A stretch of DNA of 51,440 nt from Ichthyophonus hoferi. Taxonomy: Eukaryota; Opisthokonta; Ichthyosporea; Ichthyophonida; Ichthyophonidae. The first letter of the stretch is position 1. Each line of letters starts with the position of its first letter. Location: contig NAOQ01000392.1 in assembly GCA_002751075.1 (NCBI GenBank), positions 1 to 51,440 of the forward strand, read 5' to 3'. A model generated the notes under the pieces. It was not told where the DNA came from, searched no databases, and saw only the letters and a program-made list of their open reading frames with translations. Shown in pieces: positions 12,163 through 25,013 of this stretch. The position numbers were made by a program, and so were the translations under genes.

Positions 12163-13513
12163 TTTATTATCTCACTTGTTACCTAGAATTACTCACAAGT
12201 AACTCATATAGTATTTGGCTTTGTGATGTCTTTTTTTTAGTAGTTGAGCTATTCACTGCTCCCAGAACGGACTCTGTCTGATAATAGAAATAAAATCAAG
12301 AAATTAAGCTGTTACTATCCTTAAAACAAAGTATTACTTTGTTATATCTGGTGCTTGCAATATTATGCATATGTAAGTGTGTACAGTAACGCCAATATGT
12401 CTATTTCAATTGCATTTTAAGAATAAGTTGCTTTGCAGATGTAAATGTGTTTAATCTTTTATCATTATCATTACATAAAATGGTACGTTATTACTGATTT
12501 TTTGTTATGATCTAGACATTGCATAGCTCAAGAACAATACTAGATAGATAGCTTTGAACTTTCTATGATAAGAAAAGCCTAAGAGGAGTAGATACAGAAC
12601 AATTTATTCAATAATGTGAAAAAGACATTAATATACCACCATCATTGTACACGTGCATATATATGTATATATGTACGTATATTCTTTGACTGAGACACGG
12701 CACTCTCGTTGTGACTTGGCTTTATGTCTATAACCCGGGATAAAGAAAATAGGTCAATGAAGCAAATGTATTTAGTATATAAGTTTACACACGCGTGCGT
12801 ACACACATACATATACATATAAACATACACGTATAAACACACATATATATATACATATACACATAAACATGTATACATATACACATTGGTTATCAAACAC
12901 GTCTAAAACCATCAAGTTTTCTGAATTATGGGTACAATGATTCTTGAAGAGTTTTCTGAACACTTTGAACACATCCCATACTCTTTAGAGAGTAAACAGT
13001 CAATGTTTGGAGCCTCATCCAATGGTTATCAAGCCTTCTTTCCTCCTAGCATAGCACTGGTCCAACATATAAAGATTATCAATGTCCTTCATTTTGGACG
13101 CCTTCGTGAATTTATTTGCTATGCTCTAGTTTGTAATCAGTTTTACACACGACTCTGTTACTTTGGTATTCAGTACTGGATACAGCTTTAACTTTTTGGT
13201 CCAGTCTATCAACTCTTTATTATTTGTCATAATCAAGTGGATATCTGTCACAAGATGAGCATCATGCTTGGATACCCATTCAATATCGTTGTTTAAGATG
13301 TCATTCATTCCTAAAACTCTGCAGACATAATGCTGATTTCAAAATGGTTCATTTAAAATATTTCAATCCTATGGCTATGGTCAAATCTTGCACATTTTCA
13401 ATTGTCGGTTTTAAGTTTTATACTCAAGATTTAGTCCTAAACAATCTCTCAAAATTACTTTTATATGGTATTATAAATAGTAGTAGTATCTGTTGTACTG
13501 AACTTTATTTCAT
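12163..13513. other. Gene-poor DNA between family B copies
   Basis: Includes a TATACACATA-type microsatellite at 12780-12890. Between 12930 and 13340 both strands carry 60-90 codon frames with no recognised domain. Given the flanking LTR relics this may be degraded retrotransposon interior, but I cannot show it. Confidence 0.35.
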
Positions 13514-13991
13514 TAATGGAAATAAAGCTGGTATATGTTGTCTTGAATTCTATTTTTGTCGTACAGTGTGGGGGGATTATGAATGGGCACTATACAAGTA
13601 TTCTCAAATGGTTTGACTGTAACAAACTTGACTAGTTGGCATTCCAGTAAAGAATCTGGATGATAAATTTCTACCACTTAAGAATCAAAAGACATTTGAT
13701 GCATTTAACGACTAAAACCTGTAATAGCAAACAGTTGCAGTAAACAGTAATTTTATAACTCTTTTGGGAAGTTATTGCATACGTATAATGAGCAAACACC
13801 AATAAGCGTATGTGTAAAGCTTTGATAGGTTTGTTGTGTAGAAGAACTACTTAACCACTAGGTCATGGACTAGTAGTTTAGACAACAACTTTTTATTAGC
13901 CTTAATAGGTAATTCTAAGTGAATGTAAGAGCAGTGATAACAATAATAACGAATAATCTATCTAAGCGTGGTGAAGAACTTAGTTCCAACA
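13514..13991 (+). mobile_element. Solo LTR, family B, copy 1
   Basis: A 478-bp sequence alignable end to end with 27059-27536, which is also 478 bp. The tail GAACTTAGTTCCAACA and a head resembling TGTTGGAAATAAAG give short inverted ends, as in Ty1/copia-type LTRs. Interior blocks shared by both copies include TATTCTCAAATGGTTTGA, ATAAATTTCTACCACTT and GAATCAAAAGACAT. No target duplication is recognisable and no coding interior adjoins it. It is an old fossil. Confidence 0.65.
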
Positions 13992-16900
13992 TATGGTTTT
14001 CTATGCGTTGTTAGAATCAAAAACTTTTTTCTTTGGTAAGTTTGATCCAACCAACTTTTAAATTACTAAATTATATTGCTTGCTATCCCTGTCAGATATG
14101 TAATGACTTAAAGCCAAACTCATTGATAATAAATCTCTAATAATTTTGATTCCAAGTTTTCATCATACTAGTTTTACAAAATAAGTGATTGGAGGTATAA
14201 ATGCAAATAAAATGGGTACATTAGAATTATTTACTAGTCTTATAATTTTATTCCTTGTGTATGTTACCAACCAATCTTATTTGGCATTAAGTTTCCTCTC
14301 TATTTTTTGTACCCCATGCTCATGTATTCCTTTTTTAATCTCAGTAAAGCTACTTTTTACGACGGTTACTCACTTTTTATTATGACAAGAGCATCTTTAT
14401 TAGTATGCAGCTGAAAAACATGGCAAGAATTATGCAACAAAGAACCTAGGACGTCTATATGTTGCAAACAATTCTATGTAAGATACGCTGGGTGTCCACT
14501 ACACGTATAATTACCTATTCTCTGTTGTAAAAGTAGAGTATATTTAGGCTCAGTTAGAAAAAAAACTCATTATCGTGACGAAAGATGTGGAGTTATTGTT
14601 TATTAGCAAAGACAACTCACTTAATTTTATACAACTGTTATTCTATTTTATTTATCACCCAAATTTTCAATATTTTATGTGGAGAATTTGGTGTTTGGTC
14701 ATCAGAAAAAGATATAACAGGATTGACTGTTTAATTAAATATCGAAGAGAAAATTATTGGTTTGTAGCAATCTAGTAACTTGACAAATTGTTGATGTTTA
14801 TGGTCAGCACAACTGCCAACTAGTCTTTCGGTCTACTCAAAAACATTGCGGCTTGTATGATTGTGTTATGTTGCTGGTAGCAACTAAAAATATATCCAGA
14901 ACCGTAAGATTTGCCTGTAGTGTGCTTGCTTCTTTGATGGTATAAACTTTTAAATATATAGAACTACAATAGTATCTCTGTGTGTTTATAGGTCTTAGTG
15001 TTACCAAAAATGCAACTAAGGTTACCAGTATTTGCATATCTTCAGCTGGAAATTAATAATAGGCCTTGGCCTATAAATTAATTCATTAAAGTAAATCGTG
15101 TGTCTACATCCTTTAAGTAAATACTTTTGCGTCATTTGTAAACTCTAAAACTCGGCATTATGACAGAACAATAATAGATGAGAGGAAACTAAAACTTATA
15201 ATTCTGTAAACATCCACTGAGCGCAAAAATTTGTTTTAAATATTGTAATAAATACAGGAAGTCTTATTATATACAGTAAGTCATGTACGAGTGTGATATA
15301 CTGTTTCAATGTATACATTAACTTCCTAAACTCCTGGATATATATGATGTTACTGCATTATATCTTATTTTGTAATATTATATATATACATATATATAAT
15401 TATGTTATTTTGAGTATATATATATATAGTCTAATAGATAATTAGATTGTGCTAATGAGTTAAATATCTCAACTATATTGTAAATATGCATGCATCAAGA
15501 TCTATAAGGATGAATCATCCTATGTTGATGCATGATATTATGTATCTTTCTTATTAATCTATCATCTGTTAAAATACATTAACGGCTATTCAAAAAGAAC
15601 CCTCAAGTGTTTCTAAGCGGTTGTCTCTATTGCGTGTTTTATATCTCCAATTGACTTAATCACTTATAACACCAATAATGTGACTTAAAACTAATCTGGC
15701 AGCCATATGTCCCGTTATAGTACATTATGTGAATGAGTTGTATATATCTAAAAGTAGCTATACAAACATGTAAAGAATATTGCTGGAAGACTGATTATTG
15801 GAAGTATATATTTGATCAAGTAATATTTCTATGATCGATCGTCTTAATCTGAATCATTTTAGAAGATGGATTGATTCTTAACTCTTAAACCATTTAAGGT
15901 GCCTTTTTATACACCAATCAAAGTACACTTAGGCTTGCTAATGGAATTCAACTGACCAACTAGTAAGCCTCTTTGCTTAGGCAAATGGCTATCCTATTTG
16001 AAAGTCTTTGACTAACCCGCCTTAGTCGGTCACTTTGGCTGTGCATTGTTAACAGAACAATAGCAGCGCCAGAGCTACATTTTTATGTAACTTACATTGC
16101 TGTGGTTTTGGTGAAAATCACTTTACAGACGCAGGCACCATCTTCTGAGTTGTTGCACATACAACGATACAACGCGTTAGGCTCTTCATTCTAGACCATA
16201 ATCTCATCAGCATAGTAAAGCCAATAGTTTTGGCAACTTTGTTTTAATAAAAAAACGTGTTCTAAGCCTTGATTATTATATGTATAAGAACGAATACTGT
16301 TCAAAACCAGCATTGGTGGCTTGGACATTTTGCTGTAGAACGTGATAGAGGTTTTACTTCCAATCTTCCAATCTGCATCCGACAGGGGGATCTTATTTTT
16401 TCTGGGCTAAAAATAAAATCAACACATCATAAAAGAATGGGAAATAGGCAATTTACCAATATGGAGCAATTTAATCCACGATACATTGAGGGGTACAATT
16501 TAAAATCTGTAAAAACTGACAAATTACTGAGATTTATCTGCTGTCGCTCCTGCCTGCTTCCAAAATAATTTTATTCAATCACGTTGCTATTTTTATATCG
16601 TATTAGAAACAAATACATCGGACAGAAAAATAATAAGAATAATTGGATACGTTATCAATTAATAAAGAAAGAAGTTATATACCATAAAGACGATGACAAC
16701 TGAACATATGTACATGTTTACTACCTTATTTTTTTACTGTATTAGATAGAAAGCAATTCAAAACCATTCAACCAATGGTAATAATTTTCTTAACACTCTG
16801 TTATTGGTCTTACTTGTTAATATATCATTATACTTTTCCCCATCCAGAACGTTGTGACCATGAGGCAATTGTAACTAACATCTACAGGCTCTGCTCCTTG

Positions 16901-18653
16901 GAAATAGAAGAACAATTCCATGGCAATTGAAGAGCCCAGGAGCCCTGCACTTAATTACAGCATGCAAGGGACCACTGTATGTTCGTGCTAAATGTAGTTG
17001 CAGAGATAGGAAGCACTCAAGCAATGCTATATGCTTTCAGATTGTACTAGGTGCTGTTAAACAACCAGGTCTGGCGTTGTCTTTCACATGATTTGAATCC
17101 ATTTTAAAGCCCAATGAAATACTCGAGACTTGTCAAGAGTGAGACGACATGGCAAAAATAAACACTATTTGCATTGGTGAGAATGCAAAGTAAAAGAATA
17201 TGCGTGATCTCATGGTTTGTTTGCGTTCGCTAAAATTAGCTATTCGTAATAACCTTAATAATTGGACAGACCTGTCGAAGATCATGGAATTGAGAAATGG
17301 AGTCAGCAGGAATGCAGATCAAATTAGACTAAATAAATAGTTCAATAATTCAACAAATACATATGTAGCATTAATACATGCATACATGCACTATTTAGTA
17401 TTTTAAAACAAAATTGTTATACACACTAAATATAATTGTGCTCCTTGGGGATATTTTTGCCGATTTTCATGTTGTCACATGTGCATCAAAGCTTCCTTAA
17501 TCACATTATAAACCATGTTAATAGGTATGGCAATCTGTGATAGTTCTAGTGACTTGTCCACCAACTTTGGGGTCGCCAATTGAGTGTTATAATAGGACTA
17601 TTAGGATTATTTATTATGATTTTGTTTAACAATTAATAAATAAATGCAAAGCTTTATGTGTCACAAACGTTTGTGTATTTTCCCATATCGGTATTGGTAT
17701 TATGCACGTATACAGGCTTGCGGGGTTGCCGCGTATGTCCGGGTGTTTATTACTTGTTTCCATTCCCTTTTATCCTTTTCCAGTGATTAGCGCGGGTGTC
17801 TATCGTGGTTGTGTTCATTATTGCAAATGGGACCGATTGTAAATATCCTTATTGACAAATCAATTTACCTGGACCAGAACGTTATTCGATAAACTAATAT
17901 TGGACCATTCTCTTCGGGATCTGCTTGCTACCAGAACTTTGGCCAAACTAGATAGGTGTTCATTCGGAGCTAACGGTTTTGCAAGATTAGGTAATACAAA
18001 CACGCGTTATTAAAACCTCCTTCGTCCATATATAATCTAATACTTTTTGTTACTTAGCGATCTGACATCTAAACCAGAGTAATATAACTTACATAATGCA
18101 GCGAGTCGTGAGTGCAATTAGTTCAAAAAAGAATCCTTTTCAGGTCCCATGCTAATATACTAATCAAAAATGGGTACATGCATATGCAAAGTTGTTTCAT
18201 GATTCTTATAACTAACGCTACGGGTAGCAATAGCTATTGAACTATTCCTATACGCATTCTCTTCTACGGCCACGAGAGGAGAGCGTCGTCTTATTTGTGC
18301 CACACTCACTTTACTAAAATACTATACAATAAACTTAAACTATAAGAATATATAACTTTGAAGGCACGTAGATCTCATATTTTATTGTTTTTTATATTTT
18401 CTTTTGATTGTTTTGTAAGCTTCAAATGGGCCATTCCACTGGAACACACGATTAATTGTTCAATGCAGTAGGATCGGCTGCGCAAGTTCTTTGAACGTAT
18501 TTATTTATATACGCCGTTATTCATATATTTCGTACAGGCTATTACAAATGCCTAAAATTACATTCATGTGGTATTGAGGGAAGTCTCAGCAAAATCAAAG
18601 ACGAACGCTAGAGAAAAAATCTACTAACGTTGGAACTAAATAATAGCAATAAA
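13992..18653. other. Gene-poor AT-rich tract
   Basis: Contains only short chance frames (for example 14185-14385, 14575-14775 and 16269-16568) with no recognised domain. A palindrome lies at 15489-15534. The stretch at 17860-17985 is a diverged relative of 21295-21410. Nothing here supports a host gene. Confidence 0.45.
15489..15534. repeat. 46-bp two-part palindrome (hairpin)
   Basis: The outer arms CATGCATCAA (15489-15498) and TTGATGCATG (15525-15534) are perfectly complementary. Nested inside are GGATGA (15508-15513) and TCATCC (15515-15520), separated by one base. In single-stranded form this gives a two-storey hairpin. Role unknown. Confidence 0.7.
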
Positions 18654-19400
18654 TTAAAAAGGTGCTATTTTACGATAAATTGGCTGTTGGCGAGCAATTT
18701 GAGTTGCTTTCTTTAATGCATTCTGGCGCTTCAAAACAATTTCAGATACAATAGCATTTGCATTATTCGACTCCACCGCATAATATCCCATAACACCGTT
18801 GGAAAGTTCAACACCTAATATTTTACCGGTAGCGGGTTGTATGGCAGAGTGGAGTTTAGACTTTTTTTGTATCAAGGACTCCCCATTAGAGTACATTTTG
18901 GTATTTTTTTTTTGCCAAGCAAAAATGAAGCGACGTGAAGAACCCATACTTGGAATAACTACCGAGGCTGAATCCGCATCTGAACTTACACTATGCCTAT
19001 CCTTGTGCTTCCTGTTTTTGCTGCTTTGTGTAAGATACGATAATATGATATCCAAAGGACTGCGTGGAGTATTTTTGTGATTAATGTCGGACAAGGAAAC
19101 GGCCACAATATCTGAATACGGCACTGCATGGCTGCTAATAGTAGGGGTTCGTTCCCTGGATATGGATACACCGCTTTCTAACAAACAGATATAGACGCGA
19201 TCATTATCAGTTTGACGAAAGCTGACACATGAATCATTATGTTTGTCTTGATGTGCTTGAAAGGCAGCGTAGCAGTAACTTGTGGAAATTATCTCGCGAT
19301 ATTGTCGACGCTCGTCTACATATAAATTGTCTGTAGTGCTGCCTGCGGTCCATGCCCCTGTTTCTGTGGAACCACTAGCAGCGAGGAGTCTGAACGTCAT
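18654..19400 (-). CDS. Isolated 248-residue protein of unknown family
   Basis: A single uninterrupted frame from an ATG (MTFRLLAASGSTETG) to a TAA, far longer than any other frame in this 24-kb tract and of higher GC than its surroundings. The middle has alternating hydrophobic residues typical of beta-strands (RVYICLLESGVS, VPYSDIVAVSLSD). A charged Ser/Lys/Asp-rich linker follows (about 128-148). The C-terminal part reads SRRFIFAWQKK, TGKILGVELSNGVMGYYAVE, then a predicted helix with EIVLKRQNALKKATQIA. The strands followed by a C-terminal helix recall PH-like or tubby-C-like folds, but this is only an impression. No signal peptide or membrane segment is seen. A GTAAAA donor-like site overlaps the last codons, so a further exon is possible but not visible. 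Confidence 0.6.
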   Translation of the reverse strand: MTFRLLAASGSTETGAWTAGSTTDNLYVDERRQYREIISTSYCYAAFQAHQDKHNDSCVSFRQTDNDRVYICLLESGVSISRERTPTISSHAVPYSDIVAVSLSDINHKNTPRSPLDIILSYLTQSSKNRKHKDRHSVSSDADSASVVIPSMGSSRRFIFAWQKKNTKMYSNGESLIQKKSKLHSAIQPATGKILGVELSNGVMGYYAVESNNANAIVSEIVLKRQNALKKATQIARQQPIYRKIAPF

Positions 19401-20933
19401 CTTTTATGTTGTTTGTGTTAATGGTCAAATTTTTGGATATATCTCTAGTTGGGGTCTAAATATCCAAGTGATGAAATGCAACTTGAAACACGGAGGCCCA
19501 TTAAAAACAAAAAAACAAAAAAACGAAATAAAAACGCACAAATTATCCTCACTCGAAATGAATAGCTAAAGCATATCCCTTGACTTATAGAGGGGCAGCT
19601 GCTTGTACTATACTCCAATCGTATAATTGATTATTTATAGACACAATTAAAAGCGGGCACGTGCTGTTCTATAAATGCATCTATGAACACGATGAAAAAA
19701 GTAAAAGAAAATCTGATAATAGTGTCTATTATTATTTATTAACTTGTATAATCCACGTTATTTTAAACCTAATGAACGGTTATGAAACTGTTCTTATATT
19801 GATAATTATATGAATTCTACCATATTTTTTCAACCTTAATATAGCTGATTCGATATGGGAGTCCCCATTTTTGGACCACTAAAGCTTGGGCTCTTTTAGT
19901 AGCTACACTATGCAGTTTCTATACAATTTTACAAATGTTTACCAAAAAAATGGATAGTGCTTAAATGTGCTATACAAAAGTGTCAATAGATCTCTTTTCC
20001 AAAGAAAAAAAATATATAACTTTTTGTTTAGTTTCCCCATTATCTTCTCGCCTGATTTGATTTAATTTTTTGTTCTACAGAATCTCACCCGGAAGTTTCT
20101 AGATGACTTATTTTAATAGTTAGGTATGGAGCGAATTAGATGTCTAACTCTATTAACTCTTTCCTCCTCATTGTTCAGTTAATTGTTAATTATCTTCATC
20201 GTTTACTGAAATAATAATTAACGGACATAAAGTATAATTTCCCAAAGACTAGTAAGCATCCAGGTTCTACTTATCTTCGACCTACCTATATTATGAGCTA
20301 AGTGACTTTAATAATTGGGGATTGGGCTGCCCATGTCGATACAATTCGTAAAACCAAAAATGCTCTAATGATGTGCTTAATGGTTTTTCCTATATTGTGG
20401 GTGAAAATATTTGAAAACACCACAGAAAACCTTCTAAGGTTAATTTAGTATTATATTTAATATTGTACTTATTAATACTAAGCAATAAAAAGGCACATAC
20501 GCGGCATATGATAACAGTGAGCCTGTTTGATTTTTGCACGTTCTCCCAATTATTCTAAAAAAAAAATATAACGGGGATCCAATAATAGGCTATCTATTTA
20601 TACACCATATTAATAAAACCGTCATCTACTCGACTAATATAGAATGAATATGTATGCCGCCGCCTGTAAGAATTGACCAAAAATAGCATGAGAGCCAAGC
20701 AGGAAGTACTATAATAAACACTATATGCGGATATCAAATGTAGCCTTGCTCTAGTATGCACATTATCCGATCAAACTATCTATTAAAGCTACGCTTAATA
20801 ATAATCATGGACTAGTTTCCCACATCCCAAAATATGTTTTGCACATGGGTTTTGAAGGTTTTATAGTTACTAACTCGGGAAAGCCCCCACTGTAATAAAT
20901 ACTGCTTGTTCCCATCGCTGAGAAGGACAAGCA
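19401..20933. other. Upstream of the isolated frame; no gene seen
   Basis: 19401-19530 is the likely 5' flank of the minus-strand frame; on its coding strand a T-rich run interrupted by single Gs lies about 100-120 bases upstream of the ATG. The remainder is AT-rich, without repeats or frames I can support. Confidence 0.4.
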
Positions 20934-21089
20934 TGTACCGATCGGCCAAAAAGGCGCACTCTAATTTGGTTCCACTTAAAAGCCATTTGGGAGTGCCTAT
21001 GAAAAGCCGATGTACCCGATCGGTTTAAAAAAGCGCGCTCTAATTTGGTTCCACATAAAAGCCATTGGGGAGTGCCTATGAAAAACCGA
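20934..21089. repeat. Tandem duplication, about 77 bp x 2
   Basis: Unit 1 starts TGTACCGATCGG at 20934 and unit 2 starts TGTACCCGATCGG at 21011. Both continue through CTCTAATTTGGTTCCAC, AAAAGCCATT and GGGAGTGCCTATGAAAA. Differences between units show it is not recent. No flanking inverted repeats are seen. Confidence 0.85.
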
Positions 21090-22079
21090 AAACTGTTCAT
21101 CATTATTGTCCATTATTACCAAAAAGCCACATTACATGTAAATATCCACATACGACCTGGTTGCGCTTAATAGAGTCGAGACTGCTTATTCTTAACAATC
21201 ACTACTCATGCTGAATGACTTTCTAATCAACCAATAAATCGTCAATATTGCTCCAACAAGCCTGCAATATAAGTGCTCACACATAATTTATCAACAAATC
21301 AATTTACTTTATTGGTCGAAACGCAACTAAAGACTGCTCATCTCCTCATCCGCTTGTTATCAGGACTTTGCCAAACTACGTATTCATTCGGAATTAACAG
21401 TCTTGCAGCACAATAAATGGGAGCATGTAAGCAAGCCAAGTTTAACATACATGATATATTTCAACAGTATGAGTATCTAATTATGCAGCTACGTTTCCCC
21501 TACCCATATGAGCATATGGAAAGTGCTATACATACCTATGTAAAATATCGTATAACACTTAATTTTTTCTATAAAAATACATATTTAGGCGCATACTAAA
21601 CCTCGTATGCGTGCAGTTATAACTGAGTAACTATATAATTTGATTTGCAATTGGTTAGTAACAAGACGTAGTTATAGAAGTAAATACATATATATTTTAC
21701 CTCTTTAGTTTTCTGCTTTAAACCTGGTCAGCAAATTTATTTGTGCTGAGTTGAAGCCCTTTACTCTACTCTATGGGATACTATTCTATCCATATACATA
21801 TATGTATGTGTATGTAATGTGAGTTTAAACCGAAATGCCCATAATATTTTAAATGGAGAGATTGAAATGATGAAACGTACGATGGCGAGACGCCCAATCC
21901 AGAATAGCATATAGATATGCACACATGTGATGGATGTATGTTACTGAATAAGAAAAACCGACAAACTAGGATCATGAGGATGGGTATACATTGAAATTAT
22001 TATCTATAGCAATCTGTGGTAATCCTAGTGACTTGCCCACAACAGGCTTTGGGATCTTCAATTGGTTGGTGAATAACAG
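21090..22079. other. Gene-poor DNA
   Basis: The stretch 21295-21410 shares scattered blocks with 17860-17985 in the same orientation, for example AAATCAATTTAC, CTTTGCCAAACTA/CTTTGGCCAAACTA and TTCATTCGGA. This suggests two remnants of one dispersed element. No gene is supported. Confidence 0.4.
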
Positions 22080-22480
22080 TTGGTTTCGCCTGAGCTAGCT
22101 GGTAGTGATTGATCTGTTCTGCTTACGAGACTCATTTGTAGTGGTAGAGGTCTTAACGGCTTAGTCAGGCAGTCAACAACTTGATCCACAGATGAGACGC
22201 TCCTGACTTCAATCTGATTGTTACTTATCGCCTCTCAGATGCAATGGAACCGAATAACGATGTAACGTATTTTTGAAAGTACGTGTCTTGCTGCACAGCC
22301 TTACGGGGCTTATGCTGTCTCTTTCCAACAGCATTCTGCTAGTGTCAAAGCTCACTCCATTAAAAAATGACGCAATGTATATTATTTGCTGGGTTGGTAC
22401 AGCCATGCTGACGAATTCACTTATTGTTTTATTTTCGAGAGTGGGAGGAGTAAAGCGAGCGGTTCGCTGTATTATAGGAC
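22080..22480 (-). mobile_element. Ty1/copia retrotransposon fossil, RNase H / pol C-terminal end
   Basis: Read on the minus strand, this contains the recognisable end of copia-type pol, including a CLTKPL motif near 22165-22185 (22165-22182) preceded by sequence like the region that follows RNase H. The copy is clearly broken in several places and cannot act. No LTR of its own can be assigned with certainty, though family B or C LTRs in this tract could belong to it. An old fossil. Confidence 0.6.
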
Positions 22481-24860
22481 ATTGAGTTGCTTACTATCCT
22501 AAAGGGCCAGAGTCTCGTAAGACCAACAGAAGGCGCATATACCAAATCTATCTTTGCTCTAATTTATAGGGAATCGACGCAGTAAGAGGTGCTATATATC
22601 AATGCAAATAATCACTATTATAACTACTTAATATTAATAGAGAGTTCTCAGACTCCTCAACCGACAAGGGATTTGAACATTGATTATAGCATTGTTATTG
22701 TAATATCTAGTCCACCGTTGGCATTCAAATATATCTCACTCATTCGGAAATCAGAGAACTGTCTACTAATATAAAATAGTAATGGTGGTTATTATTTACA
22801 TTATAATTTAGCATCCTATTGATTGGTCTCATTGTTTCCAAATTAGTACCTAAACGAATCAAAGCATCGCCTCCCTTTGAATTAGAATAGAATTACCTAA
22901 GAGTCAGTATACACCCCTTCTACTACTGGACCTCTAACTACAACTGAGCCCGTTGAATTGTCTAGATGATACAATTGGTAGATCATACAATGTGAACAAA
23001 AGACACAACCCAATGAGAATTTGGAGAGGAGAGTACGAGATGAGCAAAAATAGAGGCATACAAACATTGAAACGCTTATATAATGCGATGGTTAGGTGTA
23101 GGTTTATCGATAGACAAAACAAACTCGTGCAGTTTAACATAAATAAGGCACATTTCTATATAAAAACCAGTATATTTATGTAACTACTCACATTGTGTAA
23201 GTTCATATTAGTTTAATGTGTATATATCTATGGCCTGGTACCAAAATGCTTTTATTTCACATGGAGCATAAGCTATCGCGTATAAATAAATAAGAGGGAA
23301 CTCCTAGACTAGAGTCAAAAAACGAAGAAGAGAAAGATACATATATATATGCCTAATCAATAAACCAAAATACTTAAATATTTTAGGTTCCTTTATTGGA
23401 GTCATGCATACGACAACTAGCCAATACAAGTTTAATTTACTAATTTATTTGACAGTGGGCTTATAGCATTATCTCCCTAAACACAGTTTCATATTTCAAT
23501 TTACCACTTGGATACATAGAAATGTCGCGACCAATGTAATGTACGACACCTTATTTTTTCCTTTGCAAATTTCAACTACATGATATGGTTTTTATTGTCA
23601 ACCTTTATTTTCGCTTTTTACTCATATTTTAATATTACTTTTTAAAAAATGTTTTTAAAAAAAATACAAGACAGACCATTAAGTTTGTACACCACTTGGA
23701 GTCTTACATCTATTACATACCAATAAAGCCCCCAAGCAAGCGGCGACAAACACGATGTGCAAACAAACCTACTCTTAGTGACATTATAGCGTTCAGGGTT
23801 GGTTGTAAGAACTATTGGGCCAAAATAACTTCACGGAAAACTATTGAGGACTCAATTCCTCCTCAAAGATTTACTTTTGAAACCATGATAGATGGGATTT
23901 TATCGTATTTATCAATTGATTTGGCGTTTGAAAGTTGCGGCCAAATGGGTTAATTTTTATTTGAACGCATCATCTATACGAGCTTTGATGTTTTCAATTT
24001 ACATGTAATGAACGATTTAGATAAAAATGTCAGCAATTTTATCCCTTACATATAGCATAGCTAATTGAGATCGATTTAGATTAAAGCTAGTCGAGATCTA
24101 GAGTACCCAATAGAAATAGAAATATACTAGAAGTCAAAGCTGGGGAATATCCCTTACAAACTGGGCAGGCGTTGGAGTGGCCTAAGGCCCAACGGGATTA
24201 CGTAGTTAGGTATGTTAAATATTTCGTATGATTTAAATATCTCGTATGATCTATTGTTCAATTTTTATTAACCAGTGAATTTATTTGGTTTTCACTCTGT
24301 CAGAGAAGTATGCCACTTGTCACTATAACACCAATTTCCTATTAGTCAGTACCCTTGACAATCTCCTTTTTTGGGTCAGTAATCATCCTCATTCTTAGGG
24401 CTACCCACAATTACGTATATACCTATAAAGAAATGGTCAATGCTTCTTTATGACGTATGATAGAATGACGCAGATTTTAAATTGAGTGTATTTAATATCA
24501 CAAATCAGAGCCCAATCTGTGATTCCATTGATTAAATAAAAAGATATATGCAGCATCTACAAGAGTAAAATAAGACTTATTGCTCACTCAATGTTTCAAC
24601 GGTTTAATTGAAATTATTGTATGATTAGGTGATCTTGTGAAAATTTGAACATTCATATAACGCAATGGTTAATTATAGTCCATTTCATGAACTATCAGCT
24701 AGAGATCTAGATCCTTTTCTTCCATAGATTTTCTATAGATTAAAATACCCTCCAATACGAATTCTACTGGCTCCAATCATTAGGGTTTTGCCGCATCATT
24801 AGAATCGCTATTTATCATAGGATTTATTCACTTGGGTACATGTCAAGACACCAATGTTTT
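22481..24860. other. Gene-poor DNA
   Basis: Short frames at 22953-23183 and 23696-23953 (76 and 85 codons) have no domain I recognise. They may be chance or decayed element sequence. No promoter, RNA gene or well-defined repeat was found. Confidence 0.35.
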
Positions 24861-25013
24861 GTTTTCCAGTTCGGCTGGCATGTACAAGAAAGATTAGATG
24901 ATGAATATTCTGTTTTCCAGTTCGGCTGCCATGTACAAGAAATATTAGATGATGAATATTTTGTTTTCCAGTTCGGCTGCCAATGCACAAGAAATATTAA
25001 ATGATGAATAATA
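24861..25013. repeat. 51-bp tandem repeat, 3 copies
   Basis: Units start at 24861, 24912 and 24963, each with GTTTTCCAGTTCGGCTG. The period is exactly 51 bp, or 17 codons, so one minus-strand frame stays open and reads a repeated SRTGKQNIHHLIFLV. No larger coding region contains it, so the open frame is probably a consequence of the period. Confidence 0.9.

Noticed and set aside
16269-16568. 99-codon frame with WWLGHF, briefly considered as a copia integrase zinc region
   Set aside because: The spaced His and Cys residues required for that motif are not there.
17860-21410. The pair of diverged direct repeats as LTRs of an element carrying the 248-codon frame
   Set aside because: Similarity is patchy, there are no TG...CA ends or target duplication, and the frame shows no retroelement motif.
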